A DNA stretch of 64,000 nucleotides. It comes from Phoronis australis (taxonomy: Eukaryota > Phoronida > Phoronidae). Below, one piece after another: positions 1 through 11,600 of the stretch. The notes under the pieces were generated by a model, which did not search any database, was not told the DNA's origin, and saw only the letters and a program-made list of their open reading frames with translations. The stretch spans positions 1,612,093-1,676,092 of the forward strand of contig NMRA01000011.1 in the NCBI GenBank assembly GCA_002633005.1, in the 5' to 3' direction. The position numbers were made by a program, and so were the translations under genes. Numbering within the stretch: the stretch's first letter is position 1; the number at the start of each line of letters is the position of its first letter.

Positions 1-954
1 AAAAAAGCCGTCGAACGCTTTTGGGTGTCTCTGCGAACATTTCACTCTTGCGTTTTGTCGTAAACCTAGATGTCCCGCTTTACATCCGAATGCCGGCTTT
101 TCAATCCACTTGTTCCGTTTTTTTTTCAACTTCAAATGTTGACAACTGTGCAGCAGGTGCTCAGAATGGTATTGCATCCTTGTTTTGAATATTGATATTT
201 CTCAGAGTCCACTTTCTTTAGTAATTACACCAATCGTCAAAATCTGTTTCAATGTCTTTTGTTTACGGTGACAAACTCTAACAATTGATTTTTACGTTCT
301 AAACAATTGGATCTCGTGTTCTATGGTCACATTTAATGAGAAGCAATTATTATTTCACTAGCGTTAGTTATTGATCCAGATTGCCGAAGAAAGGCAAAAG
401 AAAAGGCATAATAACCATATTGGTAATTATCTTGAGAAACAACCAGTAAAGCATTTACTTAAGCGATAGTTTTTGTATTAGCTTATTTGTTTTAGGTGCT
501 GACGTACACGATCAATTGCTCTCGTATGTATCGAAGTAGGATTTTCCATGTGCTCGTATCTAAGAGCTGGATTATTCTTTGAATACCGTATTCGCTCTAA
601 TAAGCCACCATGCCCCTATAAGCGCCCCCAACGTGTTTTCAGACTTTACTAAAATAAGCGCCCAAGTCCATGAACGTGTACATGCGAAGAATGCCTTACC
701 AACAGTTCTAAAATTCTACAGCAACGTCTTCAATTTATCCTGAAAAAATCATTGTGCGTGGAATTTGTTGACAACGACTCCCACGAGCCTCGCTGCTATG
801 TCGGTACGTAGCCGCGACTATACTCTTCAAACTTCCGCCGTGCTAAAGTTTTGCTCATCTTGCGAGTAACGTGTCCCACTACATGGTCTGGCTTTTCAGA
901 ACATACGCAGCGTACTTGTCAACGGGATTGTATTGTATCTTTCCCGTACAGATC

Positions 955-1923
955 TCATAGGCGGATTTAGGGGGCCCCANGGGGCCCGGCCCCCCCCCCT
1001 TGGCTGCCGCAAAAAATAAAACAGTAAGAGCGTAGGGAAATGTTGAATTTATTAATTAACCCCGGTAATTAAAATTTTACGGATGAAAAAAGATTTAAAT
1101 GTGTAAAGTTTTAGTGTTGGGGGAGGTCTCAAATCCACTTTGAAGTGTCAAATTTGGAACACGGCGCATTCGTAACGGAACTATGGCTAAGTATAGGCTC
1201 TCCCGCGATATCCCAGGCGACCGGCAGTGGCGCTGCGCACTACGACTCCGTTTCCGTCGTCTGCCCCACTGTGCAAAGAAGAACATTTACTTCATTTTTT
1301 AAAGAAAATGGAACCTGAGTGACGATGAAAACATAGAAGCTGCTGGTAAGATGTGAATTTTAATCGAAGTCTTGGTGAATCACTCAGAAACTCGCAATAC
1401 TCTCTTTAGTGTCAAACCTTATCTTAAGACGATTTCCAAAGCAATCCCGTCATTATTGCCAACAACAAAAACGGATTTGGTCTTTTGGGCATTTGAAGAC
1501 TATTTTAAATACGACAAATTTGTTAAGAATCGATGGCACAAAACGTATAATAAGCATTACGAAAAGAAGTAGGTTTCGCGCGCAAACGCTGTGGACCATA
1601 AACAAGTAGGACTTTTTGCAATACCGATGTACTTTTAAGTGCTTAAAAGTGGTGGTGGTGTAATGGTTACGCTCGGCCGCGTTGTGCCCCAGGTCGTGAG
1701 TTCGAGTCTGTAATACACGATTTTTGTTTTTTTCTTTATTGCCTTTTTTTCTTGGATAATATTTCAGGAATCAAGGAAAATGCTTGCTTTTTAGAGGTAA
1801 GAACAGAAAAATTTCCCCCCATTCGGTGCTATGCGCATCTACAATCGTGGTTCAGTTTGCGCAAATGCTTACAGCGGGACAAAATGTTGGGCCCCCCTTG
1901 TGATATCCTAGATCCGCCACTGA
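955..1923. mobile_element. Family A element (G/C-run, GGCGGATTTAGG ends), copy 1
   Basis: Left end TCATAGGCGGATTTAGGGGG and right end TATCCTAGATCCGCCACTGA are inverted repeats of each other, each followed inward by a long G or C run. This copy has internal sequence with a tRNA-like region. Related copies are at 28445, 30999, 35665, 46290 and next to the assembly gap at 32688. It holds short open frames around 1372-1609 and 1752-2033 which look incidental. Confidence 0.6.
1649..1719 (+). ncRNA. tRNA-like sequence (Pol III A and B boxes), probably SINE head or pseudogene
   Basis: TGGTGTAATGG at 1656-1666 fits a Pol III A box and GTTCGAGTC at 1700-1708 fits a B box, at tRNA-like spacing. The acceptor and anticodon stems do not close well, so I do not call a functional tRNA. 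It lies inside the family A element, suggesting a tRNA-derived part. Confidence 0.4.
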
Positions 1924-1968
1924 ATCTGAAGTTAATCCTGAATCCGCAGGAACTTAAAATCACAGAAA

Positions 1969-2492
1969 ACACCTTCTCATTTGAAATGAGCTTTTCTCAA
2001 ATAAATGAGCTTCGAAAAAAGGACTTAAATTGAATACTTAATAAGGTATTGCCCAGACAATGCCACACTTGCATATTCATTAAACGGTCTACTCTATATA
2101 TATATATATATAGGGTATACCACTAGCGTCATTCGTTTGAGTGGTCTATCCTATATATATATAGGGTAGACCACCGACTTCATTCGTTGGAGTGGTCTAT
2201 CCTATATATATATATAGGATACCATTGACGTCATTCGTTTGAGTGGTCTATCCTATATATATAGGATATACCACTGACGTCAATCGTTTGAGTGGTCTAT
2301 CCTATATATATATAGGATAGACCACTCAAGCGAATGACGCTAGTGGTATACCCTGTATATATATAGGATAAACCGATTAATGAATTTGCAATTGTGGCAT
2401 TGTCTGGGAAATACCTTATTAAGTATTCAATTTAAGTCCTTTTTTCGAAGCTCATTTATTTGAGAAAAGCTCATTTCAAATGAGAAGGTGTT
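1969..2492. mobile_element. Foldback (long inverted repeat) element
   Basis: Roughly 120-base arms are near-perfect reverse complements: the left begins CACCTTCTCATTTGAAATGA and the right ends TCATTTCAAATGAGAAGGTG. The middle is a tandem of self-complementary units (2090-2380), so the whole 524 bases can fold into one hairpin. Confidence 0.75.
2090..2380. repeat. Tandem palindromic repeat, about 55-60 bp units
   Basis: Five or six units containing GTGGTCTATCC, a TATATATA core, and GGATAGACCAC or a variant, joined by CATTCGTTTGA or GACGTCAATCG. Each unit is itself palindromic around the TA core. Confidence 0.75.
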
Positions 2493-2861
2493 AGAAACGC
2501 TATTTTAAAAACTTCAGGTAATTTGTTGAGTCGAAACTATTTTTATTCAAGAATTCACGTTGCCCTATCGACAATCTCGAGGCAGCGACGCATCATTCGG
2601 CCAGTTTTCGCCCTGGGATTTCAGCACAATTTTCCGAGAAATGATCGCAATTTAACATCGACGTTTGATAACAATGCACCACAACTTTGTAAAAAGTCTG
2701 TCATAGGTTACAAAAACGTTACAGAGCGTAAATTTGATGAATCCTAGCTCACGATTTCCCCCGTTCCGAAGACCAGGTTTCTACGTCTTAAGCTACAATA
2801 AGCGTTCCACCGAAACGATTTTTAAGCGCCCTAGGTGCTTATTAGGGCGAATACGGTAATA

Positions 2862-5800
2862 GTAAGCCACATGAGCGCATTGTTAACGTGTAAATAACTA
2901 CGTCTTTTGGCGTTCACTTCATTTGCTTTGGAAACAGCGTGGTCTACTGGAAATTTTCAAGGAAACTGGTTATCAATAATTAAAGCCAGGTAAGTGCTAC
3001 TGCTTCGTCAGCATGCACAAGGAGTATAAATGATTCATGAGTACACATTGATCGGGGAGGTGGCTGAAACATTTCAGGGATGCATTTGTTCATTGTTCCG
3101 AAAACCCAGTTATTCTGACGTACTCGGAAAGCAAAAATTTACTTGTAGTTAAATGTTATTTATTATTCATTTTTAAGTTTGTTTATTTGTTTATTTTAGC
3201 CCACCATGTACAATTCGATTTAACATTTTCGTGCTGTTAAATGAATTCAACTCTTTTAGGATTTTTAGAATTTTTATGTCACAAAAAACAATGCATGAAG
3301 GTAGATAATACACTGAAAGTGCCACTTTTACGTGAAATACGTGCACTGCAGTCACAGACGTTATCTAATACACGGCAGCTTTAGGATTGTCATTTTCCAA
3401 CATAAAACTGGACCTCAAGCTTAGAACGTCAACTCGAGTTTTAACTTGAAACCAGCTTCCGAAGTTTAATCTTTGTCCATAAGATTTTACATACCTCCTC
3501 AAGCTGTAACATAAGTGAAAGTGGTCAGAAAAGGGCATGGATTTATGTGGTGACATTGAAATTGACCTTTACAGTCCTGTTTTTGAACTTTTACGATGGA
3601 ATTATCTTCCAGATTTTCTTTTAGAAAAGCGAGGTAGGCTTAAAAGAATGCAGTTGGGGCTCTAAGAAGTATTAACTGAGTAACTCTGTTCTTGTCACAC
3701 AAATACAAAAAATCCGATAAGCCAGCATTTAATATTCAGTAGCTTGCTATAATTTTGTGTAATGTCTTCCATCAGAATGCAAAGCTAAAAGTCCAATATA
3801 TTTGCAGACACCAGCTCCGAACAACTCTCAGAGGGGACTCATAAGGACGGGTTAAATCTGTTAAAGTATTATGGAAAAGCGTTCCGGAATAAGAAACCAT
3901 TCCTTTAGTTTTGAGTTTTCGATGATAACTTCCTATTCCCGGATTACAATGCAGGTACACGTACGTGTAGGTCAGCGACACAGATGCAATTTCAAATCAA
4001 TGCCACAGTCACAAAAACGAATTGAAAGTTCAGTAATGAAGAAAAAATGTCGTTGAATACATCCGATTCGATAACTATATTATCGTGCTTCTGTTAAGTT
4101 TAATTTCCGCAGTCGCTAGTAAAACTCAGTACGAAACAAAGGGAGCTTCACTACAGAGGGGGTCATAACAGCCCCTCGATGGGTGGGGTGAGTGCTCACA
4201 CCAGACCACGTCATCGGCTAGAAATTTCAGCATCTACTTTGATACCCATTAAATAAAACGTTTCTTGTCGCATGAGATTCGACTTCTGCATCAAGGGGCG
4301 TGTCTGGTATTTGATTGCGCATTTGTTGTAAAAGTGTTGTTTAGTTGGACGATTTCTCGCAGAACAAGTCTAGACCTTTTTTCTTCGGGTAAAACTTCCA
4401 AGTGGCCAGTTTGGTGTACCCTTTTATTTACAAGTGGTTTCTTATGGTATCTCAAAAGTTTGAGTTTTTGGAGTTCACTTTGGGTTTCAGTGCCCGGTTG
4501 CACCCTTAATTCAATCAAAATAATTGGGGACCTAAACCTTAAATTAAGGGCTTTGCAAAAACAGATTCCTACCTATTTTCAAGAATATTGAGAATTTATT
4601 GAAGAACTCACTCTCGATTTGTATCAAAATCAAAAAATTGACTCAGTAATGAGACTCAAACAGCCTAATAAAAGACCATCACTGTTTTTACAAGCCCACA
4701 AATACGCAATTCATTTAGAGTCTTTGGTTAAGTCCCTACTAGGGACTGTTTCTTTCTACCGGGCACAGGTGTGTATTTTCATGCGAATTTTCATTCGTTT
4801 ACCCGTTTGACATGATTGATCACTGTGTATTAATTTCGGCCGATACACCGATTATCTCAAAATTCCAAGAGCATTATGTGGGTGAGATGTTTATGGGTTT
4901 CCGGTGAGCTCTGACGAAAGTGCATTTTCTCTGTCACATGCGTTTCGTTAGTGTAAAGTTAAACATTAGGGCTGAAATGGGTAGGTAGCATTGAACAGTT
5001 ATTCTGTAACCACGGGCATTTTGTCCCTAGAATATAAATTAAAGTGGGTGTGTCAAGTTTAGCGGCTGTTTCGGGGAGTGCGTTGAAAACATTTTAAAAG
5101 AAACTGATTTTCTTGTGCTTTTGAACTCGTCCTGAATGAGAAAAGCCAAGTTTTTTAGCCATGACCTATTTTTGATTCTAGATGTTGGCTTCAGTTTGCT
5201 TCCAACCTTTGTCGCCTGCTGTCTGAGAAACCGGGTGCGATTTCAGGTAGCTGTCAAACAGTTCAAAATTGCCAAGCGTTCATCTGATAAGAGGCGTACT
5301 ATGACCACAGTTTTAGAATCTAGATTAAACGGGCATTCTGAGTCTGCATTCAGATTTTTTCTAGAACTTGCAGGGAGGTGGGATTTTTAGGTGATATAAA
5401 GTTATTCAAGAATACACAAAACATACTGCAAGTGGAAATTTTAGGGACAAAACTGTCAAATTTTGGGTTGTTGGTCCTAATTTGCTGTGACGAGATTTTT
5501 TACGATGTGAATCGACCGATTAAAAATGTGTAGGGTAATTAGTTTCAATTATCATGAGTAGTGCTTATGAGTTGAGAATGCTACGTAACATTTCTTCAGA
5601 CTCTTGAGAAGGGCGTGAGGTAAGGATTCATCTCCACGTAGGTGCAGCCAAAACCGTGTAATAACTGTTGTGTTCCACCGTAGCCAAAATAAGCGGGGAA
5701 TCGCAGTTCAGAGTGTGTTTGGTTCCGGTTCACCTAACGACCAGTATAGGTACTAATTTGACAACTAAAACCATAATTGTTGATCACGTGCTTCACCCAA

Positions 5801-6012
5801 ACACCTTTCCAAACCTGTGCGTAATCGCCTTTCTCACATGACCTGGAATGTGTTACGACACGTCCGGTTAATAACATGGAGTACCTAAATTTTTATAATA
5901 GTTGGGCGAATCACAAAGTAGTGCAATGTAGAAATCCATACGCCTTACATTTTATCGTCTGCAATACACTAAAACAACCAAACGAGCGCCAACCTCCGGC
6001 CCCTGGCCAAAA
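2862..6012. other. Intergenic, no gene seen
   Basis: AT-rich unique-looking DNA. Open frames at 4265-4591, 4291-4518 and 5136-5390 have no start, splice or compositional support and are on opposing strands. Nothing else recognised. Confidence 0.5.
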
Positions 6013-6022
6013 GTCACGTGAC
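6013..6022. promoter_or_regulatory. E-box palindrome upstream of a candidate first exon
   Basis: GTCACGTGAC, the binding site class of USF/MITF/TFE-type bHLH-ZIP factors, 18 bases before the ATG at 6041. Such sites are common in core promoters; function here is inferred from position only. Confidence 0.35.
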
Positions 6023-6040
6023 ACTCGACAAACAAACAAG

Positions 6041-6228
6041 ATGTCAGAGGCAATTACACTGTGGCTAAACGACGTTCCTGGTGGATTCGGTGAGTGTTTT
6101 TGCACTATCCGAAAACGCTTTGACAAAAACAACAGGTGATGCTTTTCAGCAGAAAATCCGAAGAACCTCACACGGGGTTTACCTTCACATGGCAAATGAC
6201 AAGACCACTAACGTTCATGTAAAGCTTG
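6041..6228 (+). CDS. Candidate 5' end of an unknown gene (two small exons)
   Basis: ATG at 6041 in good context (AAGATGT) begins MSEAITLWLNDVPGGF and reaches a strong donor, TTCG|GTGAGT (6089/6090), in phase 1. A 46-base intron ending AACAACAG (6135) would join it in frame to 6136-6228, which reads DAFQQKIRRTSHGVYLHM, then ANDKTTNVHVKL, and ends at CTTG|GTATGT, again phase 1. A GTCACGTGAC palindrome lies at 6013-6022. The intron is unusually short and no later exon is certain; joining to the acceptor at 8421 in phase 1 would give 39 more codons and a stop. I do not recognise the product. Confidence 0.35.
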
Positions 6229-8420
6229 GTATGTACCTTAAAAGTCAAATTATCTGTACGATGCCATAGATTTCACGATCTTTCGAACAAAATCAGTGAA
6301 GAATCACCGATATTTTTATTCTGTCGTCTGCTAAAATCCGCCAAATGAAAAGTGGGTCATAACTGTTGGACTCTCCGAGTAAAGTAGGTCGAGTCGATAG
6401 CACTGTTTACTTTTTTCTAATCTTCGAACGAAATATTTTGATTAAAAACTCAGATTTATAGCTTAAGTACACACTCATCTTGTCCAAGGCAAGCAGTTAG
6501 CTTTTGTAGGTCTAGGGTTGTGTCCAAGACAAATTAATGCAAGCAACTGCACCATTAAGACATTTAAGCTAGGTCTACCTTCTTATGAACTTCGCATTTT
6601 TTGTAGTTTCATTTCATAAAGGTAGCTTTCAGTTATTTTTAAAAATACCATTATCATTAAACTGTGGTATGGTTATAAAAGATGACTAGTCTAGCGTAGT
6701 GGCAAAAAATGGCTATTTTTTAAAGCTTCATAAATCTAAATATCATGTTTGAACAACTTCAAAATAAGCTCTCTCTAACTCTACAGGCGAAGTATATACT
6801 ACAGGTTCTCATCAAAAAGTAATTCAACCGTTTATTTTTTCATGACAACAGCTCGAACAAGGCCTTGAAAGAAGCTCAGTTGAACGCCAGCCTACGGGCA
6901 TGTGAATAACAAAATTGTACCTCTGCTACGAAACAAAATGATGTATATAGGTCGAAATAACTGAAAAATAGCAAAAATATAAAAACAATTTCCAGGGACA
7001 ATCGCTAGACTTGTAGTGCTTAGATCCAACAGGCGCCGAGACAAAGGCGGCCAGACGAGTGAAACTCCGGAGTCAAAATCAGATAGGCCTATATTGTAGC
7101 CACCAAACTGAAAAGTGTATATCTTGGAACAAATATAATTGTGTTTAACCTTCGAGTAATCAAGCGACATCGCCAAGTTCCGTCAGCTGCTCGTGTGACC
7201 GTTCGCAGTTTGATACATAGCATCACTATTCACCTTAGGAGATACCCAAAAATGACGGGACATAGTTCTCGAGCTGCATGACGGCTGCAGAATTACAGAC
7301 GCCATATCTACACCGTTTCACCATTCTTGTCGCACAAGTTCCTGAGCTATAGATTAAAATAAGTTTTATACGACACCGCATTATAATATCGTTTGTCGGG
7401 TAAAATGGCGGCTTGGAAACGCAGATGGAGGTGTGTCAAGAATGCTGCGTCCACTTTGCCAAACGGGGGCTCCTTTGAGTCCCCCGAGTCCCCCCGTGAG
7501 TGCACGCATAGATGTGTAACTTCTGGAACCGAACCGTGATAACCGAGGACCGAGGCTAAAATGGAACCGAACCGAACCGAACCGAAATAAAACTTAATTC
7601 CCGCCGTATCTAAAACTTGATCTACGGGGGTCTCAAAGTACATGAAACTGACATATCAATTCTGTCTTGCTGATTTTTTGGTTTGGCGAAGAAGCACACC
7701 TCCTGCGGCATATCGAGTACTAACACCACCATGTGTTCTAAGACACACGAGTCCCTCGCAGTGTTCGAACATCAGCAAATAAATATGCTGACCCGCCGGG
7801 ACAGTTAATCTGAAAAGTTACTGGTCCGGCTGCCAAGTTACTGGCCCGGCTTTTGACATTCTTATCATGTTTTTCTCAGTCTTTCCAGTTACACTAAATG
7901 AGCATGTGCTTGAGATCACCCCATTAGTTTTGTTATTAACTCTAGGTGAGGATTTATTCCCCACAAGGTTCAAGCAAGTAAACCCGTTGGCATTCAAGAG
8001 GCAAATTAAGTAGTCAATACATATTTTTGAATTAATTGAATATGAAGGGCTGGCGTGTATTTCGAACGCTGGCCCCTGGCCTTGCACTCTGAAACGTGAC
8101 CATCGTCTACAAGATTCGTACCACCAGATGTCGGCATGGTACACCTATGGCTCGTCTATTTGCTGCGCAACGCCAGCAATCATGTTAAATGCATTCTGAT
8201 GGATGTATCTTTTGAGCCAGAATATCAAGTCTTTGACTGTCTGATTTTTTTCTATAATCATCCCTAAAACGTTTTATGAGTGGTAGTTTGCTGTCTGTGT
8301 AATATTTTATTACAAACGAATTCCATCTATTTTGATACAGCCTTCGTGCCAGTTAGCGGTTCTGTACGTACGCGAACAGTAGCTTCAAAGTTAAAATGTT
8401 TACTCTAATCTTTATTTCAG
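6229..8420. other. Intergenic or intronic, with a partial repeat
   Basis: No convincing coding sequence. 7433-7520 is a partial family B element (GTCCACTTTGCCAAACGGGG then a C run and a GTGCACGCAT end). 7555-7590 carries a short (AACCG)n run. Confidence 0.45.
7433..7520. mobile_element. Family B element, partial copy
   Basis: Matches the reverse complement of 37391-37460 closely (GTCCACTTTGCCAAA, then ggggctc and a C run), but only one end is present. Confidence 0.45.
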
Positions 8421-8673
8421 CTGGGCTATCGGTGCAGTTTGACAGAAGCGTCAAAAGTCTCGTTCAACTTGGCTGGTCATGGCTACCTTCACAATATTGT
8501 TGGTTATCCTGCCACTGGAATCAGTGTTTTCAAATGTAGTCGAACCGACAGTGGAAACTATTGCGGGTGGACACTATCAGTTCACTGCCAAAATCGACGT
8601 AGTGTTTCATGAAGCAACAAACCCGCCTTGGATAGTCAGAGTTACGTTTCAACCCCTTATTAAAGAATTTGGC
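8421..8673 (+). CDS. Signal-peptide exon of the mucin-like gene
   Basis: Acceptor CTTTATTTCAG, 58 bases of 5' untranslated sequence, then ATG at 8479 in strong context (GTCATGG). 65 codons to donor GGC|GTAAGT, phase 0. The N-terminus has a hydrophobic core ending VFS, typical of signal peptidase sites; the rest (FTAKIDVVFHEATNPPW) looks like beta-strand extracellular sequence. A second frame of this exon is open for 63 codons, ends inside the exon, and is Cys-rich, so some caution about frame is due. Confidence 0.55.
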
Positions 8674-11600
8674 GTAAGTTTCATTGGTGTATTGCACATT
8701 GTGTGAATAAACCACATCCATTCTCAGAATACTCTGACTAAACGCACACGGTAGGCTGTGTTCGGGGCAATGCATGCCCGCACCAGCTTAAAATATAGGG
8801 GGCCCGAATTTTTCGATACGCGGACCTTTTTGCTGAATAAACTTAACGAGGACTAAAAAATGGGACCACTAGGTTCAGGCCTACGAATTGTGCATCCGCG
8901 CCGATTTCCTGTGGACTTTGTGGACCTTTTGTCTCGTTTACTCGGACTTTTTGTTTCACTGAGGCGGACCTTTTTGCCCAACTCGCCAAATTGAGGGGCT
9001 CGTTCAGTGTCCACCCATTTTGAACAAAATCCGAAAAAACTGAGGCTAAAGTGAAATTCTTAAGTTTTACAACTACTACAAGTGCAGCCTCACTTTAAGT
9101 TAAAAACGAGGAAATGGGCAAAATTGCTATTTTTACCGTAAAACTACCGATTGCATGTGGCTTTGGTGAGTCATCAGACATGACCACAAACTGCCGACAA
9201 TGAACAAACTGCTGCGGTCCTCAGTCCTTTGTGCTTCGAAGTTTTGAACAAACTTTGTCAAATTGAGGATTGTGACAACTTGTGTATTTGCGACAGTTTG
9301 TGGTCTCACCTCACGACCCCTTCGACCCACGACCCCCTCGACCCACGGCCCACAACCCCCTCGGCGAAGTCTACACAAACTCGACTCGATCTGAACATGG
9401 AACAAGCATTGACTTGCAGGAACTCGGGTGGATATTCCCCGTTTTTCTGCAATTAAAGAGAGTCAATTCGACAAGTTGGAAAGCCAAAAACAGAAGAAAG
9501 CAACACGACTAAATGAAATCAAAGACCTACTGGTCAACGTTACGTATGTCGTTCACGGAAGAGTGTAATTGTCTCTTCCGCTCTTCGGACGATTCAGGCT
9601 TTTGGCAAAGTGCGTGAAACCGACAAATAATTTCTTCAGTAAATAGAGTTTCCAAATTTGATTAAAGACACGGCTTTGTTCTTTTTAACGAAACTAAACT
9701 CGTAAAAACAGATGCAAAGTTCGTGTCTTCAATGAAATTTGCTTACAAGAAGGATTACTGCCATATTGTAGTACATGTAAGTACAGTTTGAAAAACAAAC
9801 TGTTAACTAAAGAGTATCTCAACGTTACATGTAGTATATTATGAACGAGTGTACAACAGAAAGCAGATAATACAAATGTGAAGTTATGTGCATTCACGTT
9901 AAGTTTAGTAGAACGGGGCCATTGTTAGCCGCTGGTGGAACTACAGTATGTCCGTGACGAACGTTAGCACGCTCATAATCCGCAATTTCAGATCATGTTT
10001 GTGCGCCACTTTCTGTTTTTAACCACAAGACTTGAGCCAAAACAGGTAGGTCTTATGGGAAAGTGGCTCAACGACGTAATATAATTATGAAATGTGTAAA
10101 AAGCGCAAAGATACATCTATTGCCACAGGTCGCGGGTCTAGGGGGTTTTAGAACAATACGTACCAGGGCACATAGAGCATCATACCACCGTTAGTAAAAA
10201 TGTGGGGATTGTAAGCGATTTAGTATCATAATCAGTATCGATATCGGTTTATTCCAGGCAAGTACAGGGGCTGATTATGAAAACTGCAATGCAGACAATA
10301 CTGCATGTACGTTGAGGGGCAACGAACACGTTACAAGTGGTACCTCAGTAACGATTGGTTTCGAGGTCACATGCAACAAAAACGATTGTCCTTCTGGAGC
10401 TATTACAATAGAGTGGTGTCTTTTGGATGCTAACCTGGAGTGCGTTTTAGACGCCACGTCGCCTTTTGAGACTATCGCTGATACTAGCACCACTACTACT
10501 ACCACCACCGCTGCTGTTACCGTTACTACTAGTACTAGTGCTGTTACTAGTACTACTGCTTCTACTGGCACCGATGCTGCTACCGATACTACTACGACTA
10601 ATGTTGTCACTAGTGCTACTACTACGACAACTACTACCACCGATGCTTCTATCAATACTACTAGCACTACGGCTGTTACTAGTAATACTGCTTCTACTGA
10701 CACCGATGCTGCTACCGATACTGCTACTACTATTGGTGTCAATAGTACTACTGATTCTACTGACACCGATGCTGCTACCGATACTACTACCACTACTAGT
10801 GCTGCTCCGTTTTCTTGGTCTACCTCTGCTTCACCTTCCGATGTCCCTGACGCCAGCACTACATTTGGGGTTGGTGAGACTACACAGGCTGTTCTAGGTA
10901 AACATTCTGTAAATTAGCGTTTTCTAGCAACGGGATTTTTCTTTTTGCACTTAGAATGCTAATCAGATACATGCATGAAGCAGTCTAACACATGCCGTCA
11001 TGGCGCCAGCCTTTACAATTTTATGCATTTGCAGAGCTAATAATTATCACCACGAGAAGTTAATGTTTTCCTGCCATGGTATGATAATGATTGATTCTGC
11101 TTGTCCACATAAATATCCAGAAAAATATTAACAGAGGATTTTGAAACGACCAATTTTGTGTCTGCATGAATGGGTAGAGGTTTGTCGAAATAGCTTGTTG
11201 TGTTTGTGTGTTGATGACTGAGCGACTGCCAAGTAACCAAGTAAGTGGCGTGCATTAGTGTAGTCTGGAGTGCAAGTAATCATCAGGTCAGAGTGGACAC
11301 AATTACGGAATGTGCAAAGCCATTGGATCAATAGGAATAGATTTCTGTATGTTATTACTTCAAATGTGTGCCCTCATTAATTTTTTATATGGGACTGTGT
11401 CAATTCGATTCATACTCCCATTATTTCTTTCGTTGATGCTCTGAAAATTCCCAGCCTATCCCAGAGTGGAAAAGTTCCGAATTTATCTCCACACAAATTA
11501 GGAATTGATGACCGCTTAAAATTGACCAATATCAATCGTTTTATGTAGGGGCATTTCTTCGATAGGGCCTAATGTACACTCAATACTTTCTTGGTCTGGC

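Larger units (their letters stand above)
585..2861. mobile_element. Composite element with TACCGTATTCGC terminal inverted repeats
   Basis: ATACCGTATTCGCTCTAATA at 588-607 is matched in reverse by TATTAGGGCGAATACGGTAA near 2840-2860. Inside both ends sit AATAAGCGCCC-type motifs. No transposase is visible, so it is non-autonomous. It encloses a second element (955-1923) and a foldback palindrome (1969-2492), so it is a nest of insertions. Confidence 0.6.

Noticed and set aside
1649-1719. A functional tRNA gene
   Set aside because: A and B boxes are present but acceptor and anticodon stems do not pair well.
2090-2380. CRISPR-like array
   Set aside because: The repeats are palindromic minisatellite units within a foldback element in an animal genome, without unique spacers.
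10275-10859. Long minus-strand open frame rich in Val, opposite the Thr-rich stalk
   Set aside because: It is the complement of trinucleotide-biased ACT/GCT codons. The plus frame has a cysteine-rich head and splice signals; the minus frame does not.
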